Positions 27,447 to 36,807 of a stretch of 41,569 nt of DNA are shown piece by piece. The position numbers and the translations under genes are program-made. The notes beneath the pieces are model-generated. The model had not been told where the DNA came from. It did no database searches and saw only the letters and a program-made list of their open reading frames with translations. Each line of letters starts with the position of its first letter. Positions within the stretch are counted from its first letter, which is position 1. This stretch comes from Desulfosporosinus sp. OT (GTDB lineage Bacteria > Bacillota > Desulfitobacteriia > Desulfitobacteriales > Desulfitobacteriaceae): contig NZ_AGAF01000012.1 of NCBI RefSeq assembly GCF_000224515.1, forward strand, positions 1 through 41,569. The letters run 5' to 3'.

Positions 27447-27590
27447 TTGAAGCAGTATATCATAGTAGGCAATTTTATTGTGGAAGACGAAAAGAAACAA
27501 AGGATTCAACTGTCTTCCAAGGGATCCACTACAGGAGAATCATTAGCAGTTTATGAACCATTAGCATTGCCGGAAGAGAGCCTAGCATAA
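27447..27590 (+). CDS. Hypothetical 47-aa protein
   Basis: TTG start with GGGGG 7 bp upstream. The product begins MKQYIIVGNFIVEDEKKQRI and ends YEPLALPEESLA. Composition is protein-like (acidic and basic patches, no low complexity). The frame stays open after the stop for another 30 codons, so it could be the front part of a longer decayed gene. Not recognised. Confidence 0.35.
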   Translation: MKQYIIVGNFIVEDEKKQRIQLSSKGSTTGESLAVYEPLALPEESLA

Positions 27591-27708
27591 AGGTTGATCC
27601 TGCTGAAAAGGTCGGTTCGCCCTTCCAAAGAACAATTGATAGAACGGTTATATAGTCCCTATAGCCCTTAAAATGGAAATAATTACAGAAAGCGGAGGAC
27701 TTAATGAC

Positions 27709-28854
27709 ATGGAAAATTCAATTGCCCCTGAAGAAAAGGGCAAATTTGGTCGCTTAAATTGTATTGATGTCTTCAGAGGTATCGCAGTCGCAATTATGCT
27801 CATTGTCACTAATCCGGGAAACCCCCTACGTAACTACCCACAATTAAGACACGCAGCCTGGAATGGATATACTGTCGCAGATTTAGCATTTCCCTTCTTT
27901 ATGTTAATCATGGGGATGGTTATCCCTTATGCTGTTGATAAGCGTATCAAAGAGGGAAAGTCAAACTTAAGCATTTTCAACCATATACTCATCAGAAGTA
28001 TCGGTTTATTCTGTATTGGGATTTTGTTAAACGGGTTTCCAGTATATGATTTATCCATAATACGAATACCCGGAGTTCTACAGCGGATAGCGATTGCTTA
28101 TCTTTGCACCGGGATTATAGAGTTAATCGTCAAGGCCACTGTGAAAAAGAGTTACCTACAAATAATTGTTGAGAGCAGTTTAGCACTCAGCATTATTTCC
28201 GTCTATTCAGTACTCTTGATTAAGTACTCATTTCCAGACTATAAGAACCTCGTCCAGACTATTGATTTATATTTTTTGAAAGGGCATTTATATACCCCGG
28301 ATTGGGATCCTGAAGGCATTTTAACGACATTTTCATCCATCGCTACGGCAATTTTCGGTTCAATTGCTGGTAACATCTTGTTCAACCGAGATAATAAGGC
28401 TCGTAAGAAATTTATCACTATTTTCATTTATGGGGTTGTCACAATAATCGTTGCTTCAATAATCCAACGATGGTTTCCTTATAATAAAAATCTATGGTCG
28501 AGCTCCTATGTTTTAATCACTGCCGGGATAGCATATCTAACGATTTCTATGTTATTTCTGGTCATCGATGTGGCTGGATTTAAGGCGTTATTTAAGCCCT
28601 TAATGATTCTAGGAAGTAACCCAATCTTTGTTTATGTAGGCTTTCAAATAGTCTGTAAAACGCTTTGGCTTATTCCCATGGTGAATTTAACAACCGGTGA
28701 TTCCATGAACTTAAATGTATGGATTACGACACGGTTTTTTACTCCTTGGGCTGGTGATCGATTAGATTCCTTCTATTTCTCCTTGTTTTACACCATTTTG
28801 TGGATAAAGATAGTGAGCAGTTCATCTAGAAAGAATTCCTATATTAAATTGTAA
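27709..28854 (+). CDS. HGSNAT-like membrane acyltransferase (DUF5009 type)
   Basis: 381 aa with about ten helices. The N-terminus RLNCIDVFRGIAVAIMLIVT followed by RHAAWNGYTVADLAFPFFML is the signature of heparan-alpha-glucosaminide N-acetyltransferase-like proteins, with the conserved His in RHAAWNG near the outer face. PGVLQRIAIAYLCTGI follows as in the family. Bacterial members are thought to move acyl groups from cytosolic donors to envelope sugars. The ATG at 27709 has GGAGG 10 bp before it; an upstream ATG at 27673 gives 12 more residues without one. A neighbouring surface-protein locus suggests a cell-envelope role, by inference. Confidence 0.82.
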   Translation: MENSIAPEEKGKFGRLNCIDVFRGIAVAIMLIVTNPGNPLRNYPQLRHAAWNGYTVADLAFPFFMLIMGMVIPYAVDKRIKEGKSNLSIFNHILIRSIGLFCIGILLNGFPVYDLSIIRIPGVLQRIAIAYLCTGIIELIVKATVKKSYLQIIVESSLALSIISVYSVLLIKYSFPDYKNLVQTIDLYFLKGHLYTPDWDPEGILTTFSSIATAIFGSIAGNILFNRDNKARKKFITIFIYGVVTIIVASIIQRWFPYNKNLWSSSYVLITAGIAYLTISMLFLVIDVAGFKALFKPLMILGSNPIFVYVGFQIVCKTLWLIPMVNLTTGDSMNLNVWITTRFFTPWAGDRLDSFYFSLFYTILWIKIVSSSSRKNSYIKL

Positions 28855-29080
28855 GCCCCTCCCGCTCAGAAACTTTCACCCATGATGCTCACGTCCTAAT
28901 CGCTCATGCTAATTTCTGGAGAATTCATAGGTACGTGGTTAAATGTGGTAATTATTTTTTCTTTAGAAAGAAAAATTGCCTCGTGTTGAATATCTACAAA
29001 GAAGAGTAAATTCATAAATCGGCGTTTCGAAGGCGGATACTCAGTGTTCCGAGTGAAAAAAACAAAGGAGTTGTGTGGAA

Positions 29081-29344
29081 TTGTTTACTTTACTGGCAAC
29101 CTTAAAAGTAAAGCCTGGCAAAGAGGCCGTAGTGACCGAAATTTGTACTCAATTGCCAAGAAGGTTCTTTCTAACGAAGAGGATTGTTTGATGTACATAC
29201 CCCATGTGGTCATGAATGACCCAACTGAAATAGTCTTCTTTGAAAAGTACAAGGATAAAGAGGCTTTCAAAGCCCTGGGAAGTTTAATCGGCAGTGGCGG
29301 CAATGTTAGACATACAAAATGTAATAGAAGCTTTCGTGCGTTGA
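29081..29344 (+). pseudogene. ABM-family monooxygenase, broken by frameshifts
   Basis: Three frames in order give parts of one antibiotic-biosynthesis-monooxygenase protein. The TTG at 29081 (AAAGGAG 10 bp before) starts MFTLLATLKVKPGKEAVVTE. One base is missing near 29143-29148, after which IAKKVLSNEEDCLMYI and TEIVFFEKYKDKEAFKALGS follow in the next frame. The end (AMLDIQNVIEAFVR and TGA at 29344) lies in yet another frame. With at least two shifts in under 100 codons this is most likely a real pseudogene. Intact family members are dimeric heme- or quinol-acting enzymes of about 95 aa. Confidence 0.7.
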
Positions 29345-29680
29345 AGCCTCCGATTACTTTAAATAATACATTGTGTAAATTTTCAAGACTCCGTCCTTTA
29401 AACTGACACGTATGGCCTAATGTTTATTTTTCTGGCAGAAAAATGGTTGCCCTCCCAAAGTAGAAATTTACTCTACTATGGGAGGGCTCTTTCATGTTGT
29501 GTGAGGATATAGTTTTCAGTTTCGGTTCACTTTATGTATGGACTCATTAATTAAATTCTGATTGTTCTAGTTTGCGTTTTTCGCCGAATGCAACCTCCTA
29601 GCTATACTTTCTATATATTATGGATCGCGAGGACTTTTCAGCCTGTTTTCAGGCTGTTGATGTTGATTAGGAGGAAAGAC
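29345..29680. other. Intergenic stretch before the CWB2 locus
   Basis: Holds the terminator at 29449-29493 and, at 29636-29655, a short hairpin AGCCTG-TTTT-CAGGCT before the small frame at 29681. A TATATATTATGG box at 29610-29622 may be the -10 of the following leader. No gene seen. Confidence 0.45.
29449..29493 (+). terminator. Strong rho-independent terminator
   Basis: GCCCTCCCA (29449-29457) / TGGGAGGGC (29479-29487) with an inner AGTAGA/TCTACT stem and a CTTTC tail. It closes the broken ABM gene. Confidence 0.85.
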
Positions 29681-29752
29681 ATGGATTGGAAATATGAAAA
29701 AGGTGAATTGATGTGTGAGACTACGTTATGCGTAACGAAGCGTTTTTGTTGA
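29681..29752 (+). CDS. Possible 23-aa leader peptide
   Basis: An ideal AGGAGG lies 6 bp before an ATG that gives MDWKYEKGELMCETTLCVTK plus three residues. The last third overlaps a small hairpin (CGTTA/TAACG) followed by GTTTTTG. It lies in the leader of the CWB2 gene, so it could be a leader peptide; it could also be a small cysteine-rich product. Unverified. Confidence 0.3.
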   Translation: MDWKYEKGELMCETTLCVTKRFC

Positions 29753-29872
29753 GACCTTTCCTGGCGATTGATTTAACAAGTATTACCATCTAGAGTACAA
29801 AGGAAAAGTAAAACAAAAAATCGAATTAATTCGTTGTGATTGCAATAATGATTCATAACGAGGAGGAAGGTA

Positions 29873-32143
29873 GTGAAACGATCAAACAGAAGACAATTAG
29901 GGATCCTAATTGTTCTTAGTTTAATGTTATTTACAATTTTTGCACCAGTAAATGTATTGGCCGAAACGAATACAAATACGTTGCAAGCTACTGATTTAGG
30001 AAAACCTGATTCCCGTTTCGGGGGAATAGACCAGTATGAAACTTCCGCTAAAATAGCTGAAGCCGGTTGGAAGGGAACTAGTTATGCTGTTGTTCTTGCT
30101 GCTGGAACGCAACCCAACCTTATTGACGCTATGTCGGCTGGTCCCCTGGCGGCTATGCTAATGGCCCCCCTTGTCTTAACGGACAGCGGAAATCAGTTAA
30201 ACCCTTTTGCTAAGGCTGAAATCACCCGCCTGAAACCCCAAAAAGCTTATATAACGAGTGGACTGGCCGTCATTAAACCGGCAGTTCTGGAAGAACTAAA
30301 ATCGATGGGAGTAACGCCTGTTGAATTAGGCGGCTATGACCAGTATGAAACGGCTGTGAATATTGCCAAAGAGATGCAGTCGCTGGGAGATAAGTTTACG
30401 AAACTCTACGTTGTGGCCGGTTGGGTTAGTCCTGCCGATGCACTTTCGATCGGTTCGATAGCTGCTTCCGAACAAACACCAATTTTAACTACAACGAAAA
30501 ATGAACTTCCCGCCAAGGTGAAAGACTATGTGGACAGTCTCAGTGGCTCAATTACGAATAGCTATGTAATTGGCGGGACAGCCGTGGTTTCTGATGAGGT
30601 CAAGAACAGCCTCCCTGGCAATCAACAACGGTACTATGGTAATACGAAATACGATACTAATTTGGACGTCCTTAAAAAGTGCGCCGATAAACTAAAAAAC
30701 CAAGTTGTTTATATTGCTAACGGCGAAACCCTTGTCGACGCCCTAGCCGGGGTTCCCTTAGCGGCTCTGGATGCGGCGCCAATCATTCTTACCGCTAAAA
30801 CGATGGATCCCGCTCTCCTGAATTATGCCAAAACAAACCTTTCCCTAAATGTCATTGCCTTAGGTGGAAAAGCCGTGGTTAATCAGGAAACTTTAGATCA
30901 GTTGTCGTCTTATGAGAACAAAAATCCTGCGTTGAAGATTACTGCACCACAGGATGGGGCGGTATTGGACTATGATGGTGAGGTAACTGTCACATGGGCT
31001 GCAGTTCCTGGGGCAACCGGATATACGGTAGAAGTCCATGATTTGGACAATCCCTGGCCCTACCTTGCCGATTGGGTTACAAATATACCGGCTGGCACTC
31101 AAACGTTTACTTTACCCAAATACCGTATTACGACTACGGGTCATCATTATGTTATTACAGTTCACTATGAAATGCCGATCGATCCCGATGTTGGCTCTGC
31201 TGGATTGGGATCAATGCCTCCAATTCAGGTTCAGATCGGAAAAAGTCCTAACATTTCCCCCTTGGTCATAACCTCCCCGGGCTCTGATGCCACGTTTTCC
31301 TTCGGGACACAAATTCCACTCCAATGGAACGATCCATCTGATGCCAGCAAACTCAATGCTGAGGTCCTAATTCAAGGTAATATTATCACTGAATTTCCCA
31401 TCCAGAACGGGCAGGATATCTCTCAACATTTGTATCAAGGAAAAAACCATGTCACCGTTTCCCTAAAGAGCGACGACGCTGTTTTATATCAAGGCTCTCT
31501 GGATATAACGATGATCCCAAGCTCGCCCATGAGCGACACCCCAGATATTTTGACTCCAAGCACCGGCTCAACAATAGACCCGAACCATCCTCTTACTGTA
31601 ACTTGGAAACCCGTCGCGGGGGCGACAGATTACAGTATCAGTGTCTATAGAGAAGACGGTTCTATAACTCAAGGAGTAGGTTTTTTCCATACCGGTACCT
31701 TGACAAGCTTCCAACTCTATCCTTTATCCGATGGTCAATATCATATGTTTGTCCGAGCAGAGGTTGATAACCTCCTGCGAGACGGAGACCTAATTACTGT
31801 TAATGCCCCAAAAGCTGATCCGAGTATCGTTTCGCCGCCACCTCTTAACATCATACCGCTTCAGATTGTGTCACCCACCAATAATATTACAGTAACAGGG
31901 AACGAACCGGTGATTCTAAAGTGGAATGTTCCCAAATTCGCTACGTTCCTAAACGCTGATGTTAGAATAACTTCATCGCTAGGTTATACTTCGGGATATT
32001 ACAACGGAGAAAATATAAACAGGGCAATACAAAAGGATATGAATGCCTTGACTCCGGGAGTTAATCACGTCACTGTGACTCTCAGTGAATCGGGTGACAT
32101 TACGCAGTATCAAGGTTCCGTCGATATCATCTATAATCCATAG
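29873..32143 (+). CDS. Cell-wall-binding surface protein with three CWB2 repeats
   Basis: 756 aa. Signal peptide: KRSNRRQLGILIVLSLMLF, cleavage probably after NVLA (residue 29). Residues about 48-350 hold three CWB2 (PF04122) repeats, each with a GG-Y-QYET-type opening and an ILTxxxxLP/IGGxAVVS core; three repeats are the known unit for non-covalent binding to cell-wall polymer. The rest comprises four Ig/fibronectin-like modules (about 352-460, 463-560, 561-655 and 662-756), each with a PxxxGS...VTWxxxxGAT pattern. It is surface-exposed, possibly an S-layer or adhesion protein. GTG start with GAGGAGG upstream; a CGAATTAATTCG palindrome (29822-29833) lies in the promoter area. Confidence 0.85.
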   Translation: MKRSNRRQLGILIVLSLMLFTIFAPVNVLAETNTNTLQATDLGKPDSRFGGIDQYETSAKIAEAGWKGTSYAVVLAAGTQPNLIDAMSAGPLAAMLMAPLVLTDSGNQLNPFAKAEITRLKPQKAYITSGLAVIKPAVLEELKSMGVTPVELGGYDQYETAVNIAKEMQSLGDKFTKLYVVAGWVSPADALSIGSIAASEQTPILTTTKNELPAKVKDYVDSLSGSITNSYVIGGTAVVSDEVKNSLPGNQQRYYGNTKYDTNLDVLKKCADKLKNQVVYIANGETLVDALAGVPLAALDAAPIILTAKTMDPALLNYAKTNLSLNVIALGGKAVVNQETLDQLSSYENKNPALKITAPQDGAVLDYDGEVTVTWAAVPGATGYTVEVHDLDNPWPYLADWVTNIPAGTQTFTLPKYRITTTGHHYVITVHYEMPIDPDVGSAGLGSMPPIQVQIGKSPNISPLVITSPGSDATFSFGTQIPLQWNDPSDASKLNAEVLIQGNIITEFPIQNGQDISQHLYQGKNHVTVSLKSDDAVLYQGSLDITMIPSSPMSDTPDILTPSTGSTIDPNHPLTVTWKPVAGATDYSISVYREDGSITQGVGFFHTGTLTSFQLYPLSDGQYHMFVRAEVDNLLRDGDLITVNAPKADPSIVSPPPLNIIPLQIVSPTNNITVTGNEPVILKWNVPKFATFLNADVRITSSLGYTSGYYNGENINRAIQKDMNALTPGVNHVTVTLSESGDITQYQGSVDIIYNP

Positions 32144-32150
32144 GTAATGC

Positions 32151-32345
32151 TCACTCTATCCTTTTATTTTCATCCAATAGTGAGACTCCCACTTCTACAA
32201 GTGGGAGTGGTACCCCGTACTCTGCTTCGGTGACGAAAGCCTCCAGTGGAGGGTTTCGCCGAGCCGCCTTTTCCCAATAGGAACACTTGGCGGCGAAGGA
32301 GGTAGACTCCCCCACCGAAGACTCGATGTTCAACTTTAGTTGAAC
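32151..32345 (-). other. Compact folded element between the surface genes
   Basis: Nested inverted repeats fill this gap: ACTCCCACTT-CTAC-AAGTGGGAGT (32185-32208), a long-range stem CTTCGGTG (32225-32232) / CACCGAAG (32313-32320), inside it CCTCCA/TGGAGG (32240-32252), GCCGCC/GGCGGC (32263-32294) around TTCC/GGAA, and GTTCAACT-TT-AGTTGAAC (32328-32345). A 60-codon minus-strand frame covers the same bases. A tetraloop hairpin plus a folded coding end is what the right end and omega-RNA of IS200/IS605-type elements look like; no tnpB is present. It may instead be a cis-acting leader of the plus-strand gene at 32387. Confidence 0.45.
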
Positions 32346-32386
32346 GAGTTCACATGTTGACGTCGGCCTGCAGGAGGAAGAAAAAT

Positions 32387-35300
32387 TTGAAACATAATAG
32401 CAAAGACAAAGATTTCAGATATGGAAGAATTCAAGCCAGTTTCACGGCGGTCTTGACTATAGTCGCACTGCTTTGTTCTCTTTCTCTACCCAGCATCATG
32501 GTTCTTCCGCAAACGGCCTATGCTTCAGGTGCCAAGATTACCGCCATTAGCGCTAATGAGGCTTATGCCTTAGCTATGAAAAGCGACGGTACGGTTTGGG
32601 GATGGGGAACTGGTCCCTTGGGAAATAATGACGCCGATTCAAACTCGGCGTTAGTTCCTGTTCAAGCAAAAAATTTGACTGATGTTATAGCGATTAGTGC
32701 CGGGGGTGATGTCGCCCTCGCCCTCAAAAATGATGGGACTGTATGGAGCTGGGGATCTAATCAATATGGTGAACTAGGAGATGGCTCGACTACTAACAGG
32801 AATAGCCCAGCGCCGGTTCCAAGTCTCAGCGGAATTTCTGCGATCGCGACAGGTTATAGTTATTGTTTGGCCCTCAAAAATGACGGAACGGTGTGGGCTT
32901 GGGGGTCGAATCAGAACGGAGCATTAGGAGATGGGACTACCGACGACAGAAAAACTCCGGTTCAAATTTCTGGACTGAGTGGTGTTGTCAGCATTGCCGC
33001 TAATTACCATTCCAGTTATGCTATCAAGTCCGATGGAACTGTGTGGGCTTGGGGCTTGAATGATCAAGGTCAGCTGGGAGATGGTTTAAGCAAAGATCAA
33101 TGGTTGCCGATCAATACGGGGCTTAGTAATATCAAATCCCTAATTCCAGGGGGATTTTCTTTAACTGTGATCAAGCAGGATGGCTCATTATGGCAGTTGG
33201 GGCTCAGTGTCAATGGCTCGGTAAGCAATGATGTTGAATACACTCTGGTTCAAGTACCGGGGCTTAGCCATGTTGTGTCAGCAGCTGCCGGACAAAACAA
33301 TTTTATGGCGATACTCCAGGATCAGACCGTCTGGACTTGGGGTAATGCGCTGCCTGGGTACGGGTCTATGAATACAGTCACTCCCCAACCGGTGCAAGTG
33401 CAGGGGCTAAGTGGAACGTATAGTGCCGTTGCTTGTCTGGGTTGGTACGACCTCGCGCTCAAAACGGACGGCACAGTCTGGGCTTGGGGAAATAACATGA
33501 ATGGCGAACTGGGCGATGGTACTAAGGACAATCATTTCGTGCCTAGTCAAAATTTCGCAGATAAAACCCCCATGGCGGCTACGGTTGGTAATGTATCCTT
33601 GGTGAATACACTCTACAGCGAGCCGTATGCAATCACGATTCGTTTTACAAAACCTATGCTTCAATCGACATTTAACACTCAGGGTAACGTCACCCTCAGA
33701 GATGATCAGGGCCAAGAAGTCGCTCTAGATTTAACCCAAGAAGGTCCTGACTTGGGTAGAATGCTTATTAAGACAGTGGCACCCTTGTCACTGGGTCAGC
33801 ATTATACTTTGCACCTTGCCAACCTTATGGATCTTGATGGCTTAACCTTGCCGGACTATACCTACGATTTTACAGTCTCACTTCCTTTCAATACTTTTCA
33901 AGGGGGAGTTAGCGCAGGGGACTCGCATAGCTTGTCTGCCGGGGAATATGTCATGGCTTGGGGAAGCAATACCTATGGACAATTAGGGGATGGAACCAAT
34001 ATTCAGAGATCGACCCCGGTCCGTGTTCAAGGGCTAAAAGGCCAGGCATCTTCGGTTGCTGCAGGAGGGACTCATAGTCTGGCGTTATTACAGGACAAAA
34101 GTGTGGCAGCTTGGGGCAATAATGACCACGGTCAACTTGGAGACGGGTCGTTTACAAACCGCAATACGGCGGCCACGGTGAACGGACTCAGCGATATCGT
34201 CGGCATAGCAGCGGGAGAACGGCACAGCTTAGCTGTCCAAAGCGATGGTTCTGTGTGGGCGTGGGGAGATAACAGTTCCGGACAATTAGGGGATGGCACA
34301 TTGAAGGAACGCTCTACCCCAGTAAAAGTTAAAGGTTTAAGTCAGGTGACCAAGATTGCTGCCGGAGGAGACACCAGCCTGGCAATCACAGCCGATGGCA
34401 AAGTTTGGGCCTGGGGTAATAATCAAGACGGTCAACTGGGAGATGGTACAACCAATAACCAATCAACACCGGTTCTCGTGCCAGGACTATCAGATGTTAC
34501 CACTGTTTCTGTCGGATGGACTCACTGTCTGGCGCTTAAGAGTGACGGAGGGGTATGGGCCTGGGGTGACAATAGTCAGAGTATCCTGGGTACAGGAAGT
34601 GCTGACGCTTATTGTGCGGTACCCACGCAAGTTAAGGGCTTATCAGGTGTTACGGCTATTTCTGCTGGGAACCAATTCAGTTTGGCCATGACTAATCAAG
34701 GCGTTGCAGAAGCCTGGGGACGCAATGATTTTAATCAATTGGGCGATGGCAGCGCTGCAAAATTTGAGTCGACCCCTGTACAGATCAAAAATATGCCTCT
34801 CGTGCCTGTAGTGGACCAAAGTATATCTGCCGGTGGATATCATGCGCTCTGTGGTACACTGGGCACGAGGTCCTGGGGCTATAATGCGTCTGGACAATTA
34901 GGACTGGGCATCACCGAACACATTTCCATACCAGAGGCAATATCATCCCCACCAACTCCGGAGTACTTCCGCAAAGCGGGTCAGGCTGCGCCGGATACCG
35001 CTTCGGAGATTGCCCAGACTGGCTGGGCGTATGGCGCAGAAGCAGCGATTCTGGTCAATGAAAAATCTTATGCGGATGCGTTGCCAGGGACGGTATTAGC
35101 CGCAGCTGTCAATGCCCCTATTCTTCTGACCAACTCCCAACAATTAAGAGCAGCAACGCTTGATGAACTGCAACGCTTGAAGCCTAAGACAATCTTCATC
35201 CTGGGAGGCCGGGCGGTTGTATCAGCGCAAATTGAGCAAACGTTAAAAGCTGAGTATCAAAACGTTATCAGGATTGGCGGCTATGATCAATATGAAACGG

Positions 35301-36646
35301 CGGCAATGATTGCCCGCTATTTAAAAGAACAGAACCTAGCTGCTCCCGGCAAAGCCGTTGTAGCCTATGGTGAAAATTTTCCGGATGCCTTAGCGGTGTC
35401 CTCGTTAGCAGCGTTTCAGCATATTCCTATTCTCTTGACTAAAACGCACAGTCTGCCCAGTTTTACACAGGACGCCCTCCAAGTGTTGCAAGTGTCGAAG
35501 ACAACGGTCGTTGGAGGAACTGCCGTTATTAGTACTGAGGTTGCCAACCAACTCCCGGGGATGGAACGTTTCTCAGGCATGGATAAATATGCTACGGCTA
35601 TTGCCATTGCCAAAGGTATGAACGCCGATCTGAATACGGTATTTGTGGCCACAGGAGAGAACTTTCCTGACGCTTTAGCAGGTTCAGCTTTGGCGGCTCG
35701 AACTAAAAGTCCGATTGTCCTTGTGAACAAAGTATTGCCGACTGTCGCTGATAACTTTCTAAAATCTAATATCGGACGGATTAGAGAAATGATGGTTTTA
35801 GGGGGAACGGGCGTTGTGTCTGATAAAGTGATGGAGTCGATTGCGGATACCTTGGATCCAAGTCATCCTGCGATGCATATCCCGAATGCTTCTCCGCCGA
35901 CAGTTGCGCCTATTCCTTCAATGCCCCCTGCTTACGTTCCAACAGTGACCGAACCACAAATTTTAGGGGCTTCCAATCCCGACCCCAGTCTCAAAGGACC
36001 CTATGAAAATGGGGGTTCCTTGGATAAACTCTGGGACGACTGCGTTTATCCCAAGCAAGATTTAACCCTTAAATGGTCATCGCTTTCAACTCCGAATTAT
36101 CTTGTCAGAGTGAGTGATTCCAAAAACGGGGTCGTCTTCTGGGCTTATGTTGGTGACGTAAACACTTACACGTTGTCAGCGTCAATTTTTACTGAAGGAA
36201 ACGATTGTCGCATATCGGTTGCAGGAACCACTGGAACTGATCGCTTGGCGCCTGGTTACAAGGAGTGGTATATTCAAGCAGGTTTTTACCCTTCATCCGG
36301 GGTGCTCGTGATGATTCATACGTTACAGCCACCTACGATTACTTCTCCTGCCAACGAAGCAATTGTACCTAAAAAAGATTTAACTATAACCTGGGATAAC
36401 CCTAATTGGAAAGACCGTTATGGCATGTTGCTTGTTTCATATCGTTACCTTCTTAAAGATTTGACAATTAATCAGTCAGGAGATGGTTTCTCAGATCATG
36501 AGATCGGCAGGAATAGTTTAACTATACCCAGTTCAATGCTGGCCACGGGCCACACGTACAGGCTTGGAATTGAAGCAACGATCGGAGGCTATAATTTTAT
36601 TCCGGCTGATCGCCAAATTTCTGAGACAACGTTTACAGTGCGTTAA
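32387..36646 (+). CDS. Giant surface protein: two RCC1 propellers, SbsA-Ig domain, three CWB2 repeats
   Basis: 1419 aa. The signal peptide ends near QTAYASG. Residues about 54-385 hold seven RCC1 repeats (DGTVWAWG...GQLGDGT pattern), an SbsA-type Ig domain follows (about 394-505, RFTKPMLQSTFN), then seven further RCC1 repeats (about 505-857), three CWB2 repeats (about 859-1155, GGYDQYETAAMIA) and two Ig-like modules to the end (about 1185-1419). Each seven-repeat block should close into one beta-propeller. Start is TTG at 32387 with AGGAGG upstream; the frame is open 11 codons further without such a site. CWB2 anchoring places the propellers outside the cell. The ligand is unknown. Confidence 0.87.
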   Translation: MKHNSKDKDFRYGRIQASFTAVLTIVALLCSLSLPSIMVLPQTAYASGAKITAISANEAYALAMKSDGTVWGWGTGPLGNNDADSNSALVPVQAKNLTDVIAISAGGDVALALKNDGTVWSWGSNQYGELGDGSTTNRNSPAPVPSLSGISAIATGYSYCLALKNDGTVWAWGSNQNGALGDGTTDDRKTPVQISGLSGVVSIAANYHSSYAIKSDGTVWAWGLNDQGQLGDGLSKDQWLPINTGLSNIKSLIPGGFSLTVIKQDGSLWQLGLSVNGSVSNDVEYTLVQVPGLSHVVSAAAGQNNFMAILQDQTVWTWGNALPGYGSMNTVTPQPVQVQGLSGTYSAVACLGWYDLALKTDGTVWAWGNNMNGELGDGTKDNHFVPSQNFADKTPMAATVGNVSLVNTLYSEPYAITIRFTKPMLQSTFNTQGNVTLRDDQGQEVALDLTQEGPDLGRMLIKTVAPLSLGQHYTLHLANLMDLDGLTLPDYTYDFTVSLPFNTFQGGVSAGDSHSLSAGEYVMAWGSNTYGQLGDGTNIQRSTPVRVQGLKGQASSVAAGGTHSLALLQDKSVAAWGNNDHGQLGDGSFTNRNTAATVNGLSDIVGIAAGERHSLAVQSDGSVWAWGDNSSGQLGDGTLKERSTPVKVKGLSQVTKIAAGGDTSLAITADGKVWAWGNNQDGQLGDGTTNNQSTPVLVPGLSDVTTVSVGWTHCLALKSDGGVWAWGDNSQSILGTGSADAYCAVPTQVKGLSGVTAISAGNQFSLAMTNQGVAEAWGRNDFNQLGDGSAAKFESTPVQIKNMPLVPVVDQSISAGGYHALCGTLGTRSWGYNASGQLGLGITEHISIPEAISSPPTPEYFRKAGQAAPDTASEIAQTGWAYGAEAAILVNEKSYADALPGTVLAAAVNAPILLTNSQQLRAATLDELQRLKPKTIFILGGRAVVSAQIEQTLKAEYQNVIRIGGYDQYETAAMIARYLKEQNLAAPGKAVVAYGENFPDALAVSSLAAFQHIPILLTKTHSLPSFTQDALQVLQVSKTTVVGGTAVISTEVANQLPGMERFSGMDKYATAIAIAKGMNADLNTVFVATGENFPDALAGSALAARTKSPIVLVNKVLPTVADNFLKSNIGRIREMMVLGGTGVVSDKVMESIADTLDPSHPAMHIPNASPPTVAPIPSMPPAYVPTVTEPQILGASNPDPSLKGPYENGGSLDKLWDDCVYPKQDLTLKWSSLSTPNYLVRVSDSKNGVVFWAYVGDVNTYTLSASIFTEGNDCRISVAGTTGTDRLAPGYKEWYIQAGFYPSSGVLVMIHTLQPPTITSPANEAIVPKKDLTITWDNPNWKDRYGMLLVSYRYLLKDLTINQSGDGFSDHEIGRNSLTIPSSMLATGHTYRLGIEATIGGYNFIPADRQISETTFTVR

Positions 36647-36688
36647 TCACCTTTGAACTATCGCCGCGCCTTCTCTAAACTTCAACAT

Positions 36689-36717
36689 TTGCTGTGCCTA
36701 GAATATACCTTTATAAT
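36689..36717 (+). promoter_or_regulatory. Promoter of the 496-aa regulator gene
   Basis: TTGCTG (36689-36694), 17-bp spacer, perfect TATAAT (36712-36717). The leader to 36808 contains partial inverted repeats (GGTTATCA / TGATA...AACC) of unclear use. Confidence 0.55.
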
Positions 36718-36807
36718 AGATATAAAATAAAAACGTGGGTCGGTTATCAAGGCATAATACCGCGACTGATAGTTTAACCGCCTAGGGGTAGAAGGACAGG
36801 TACGTTC

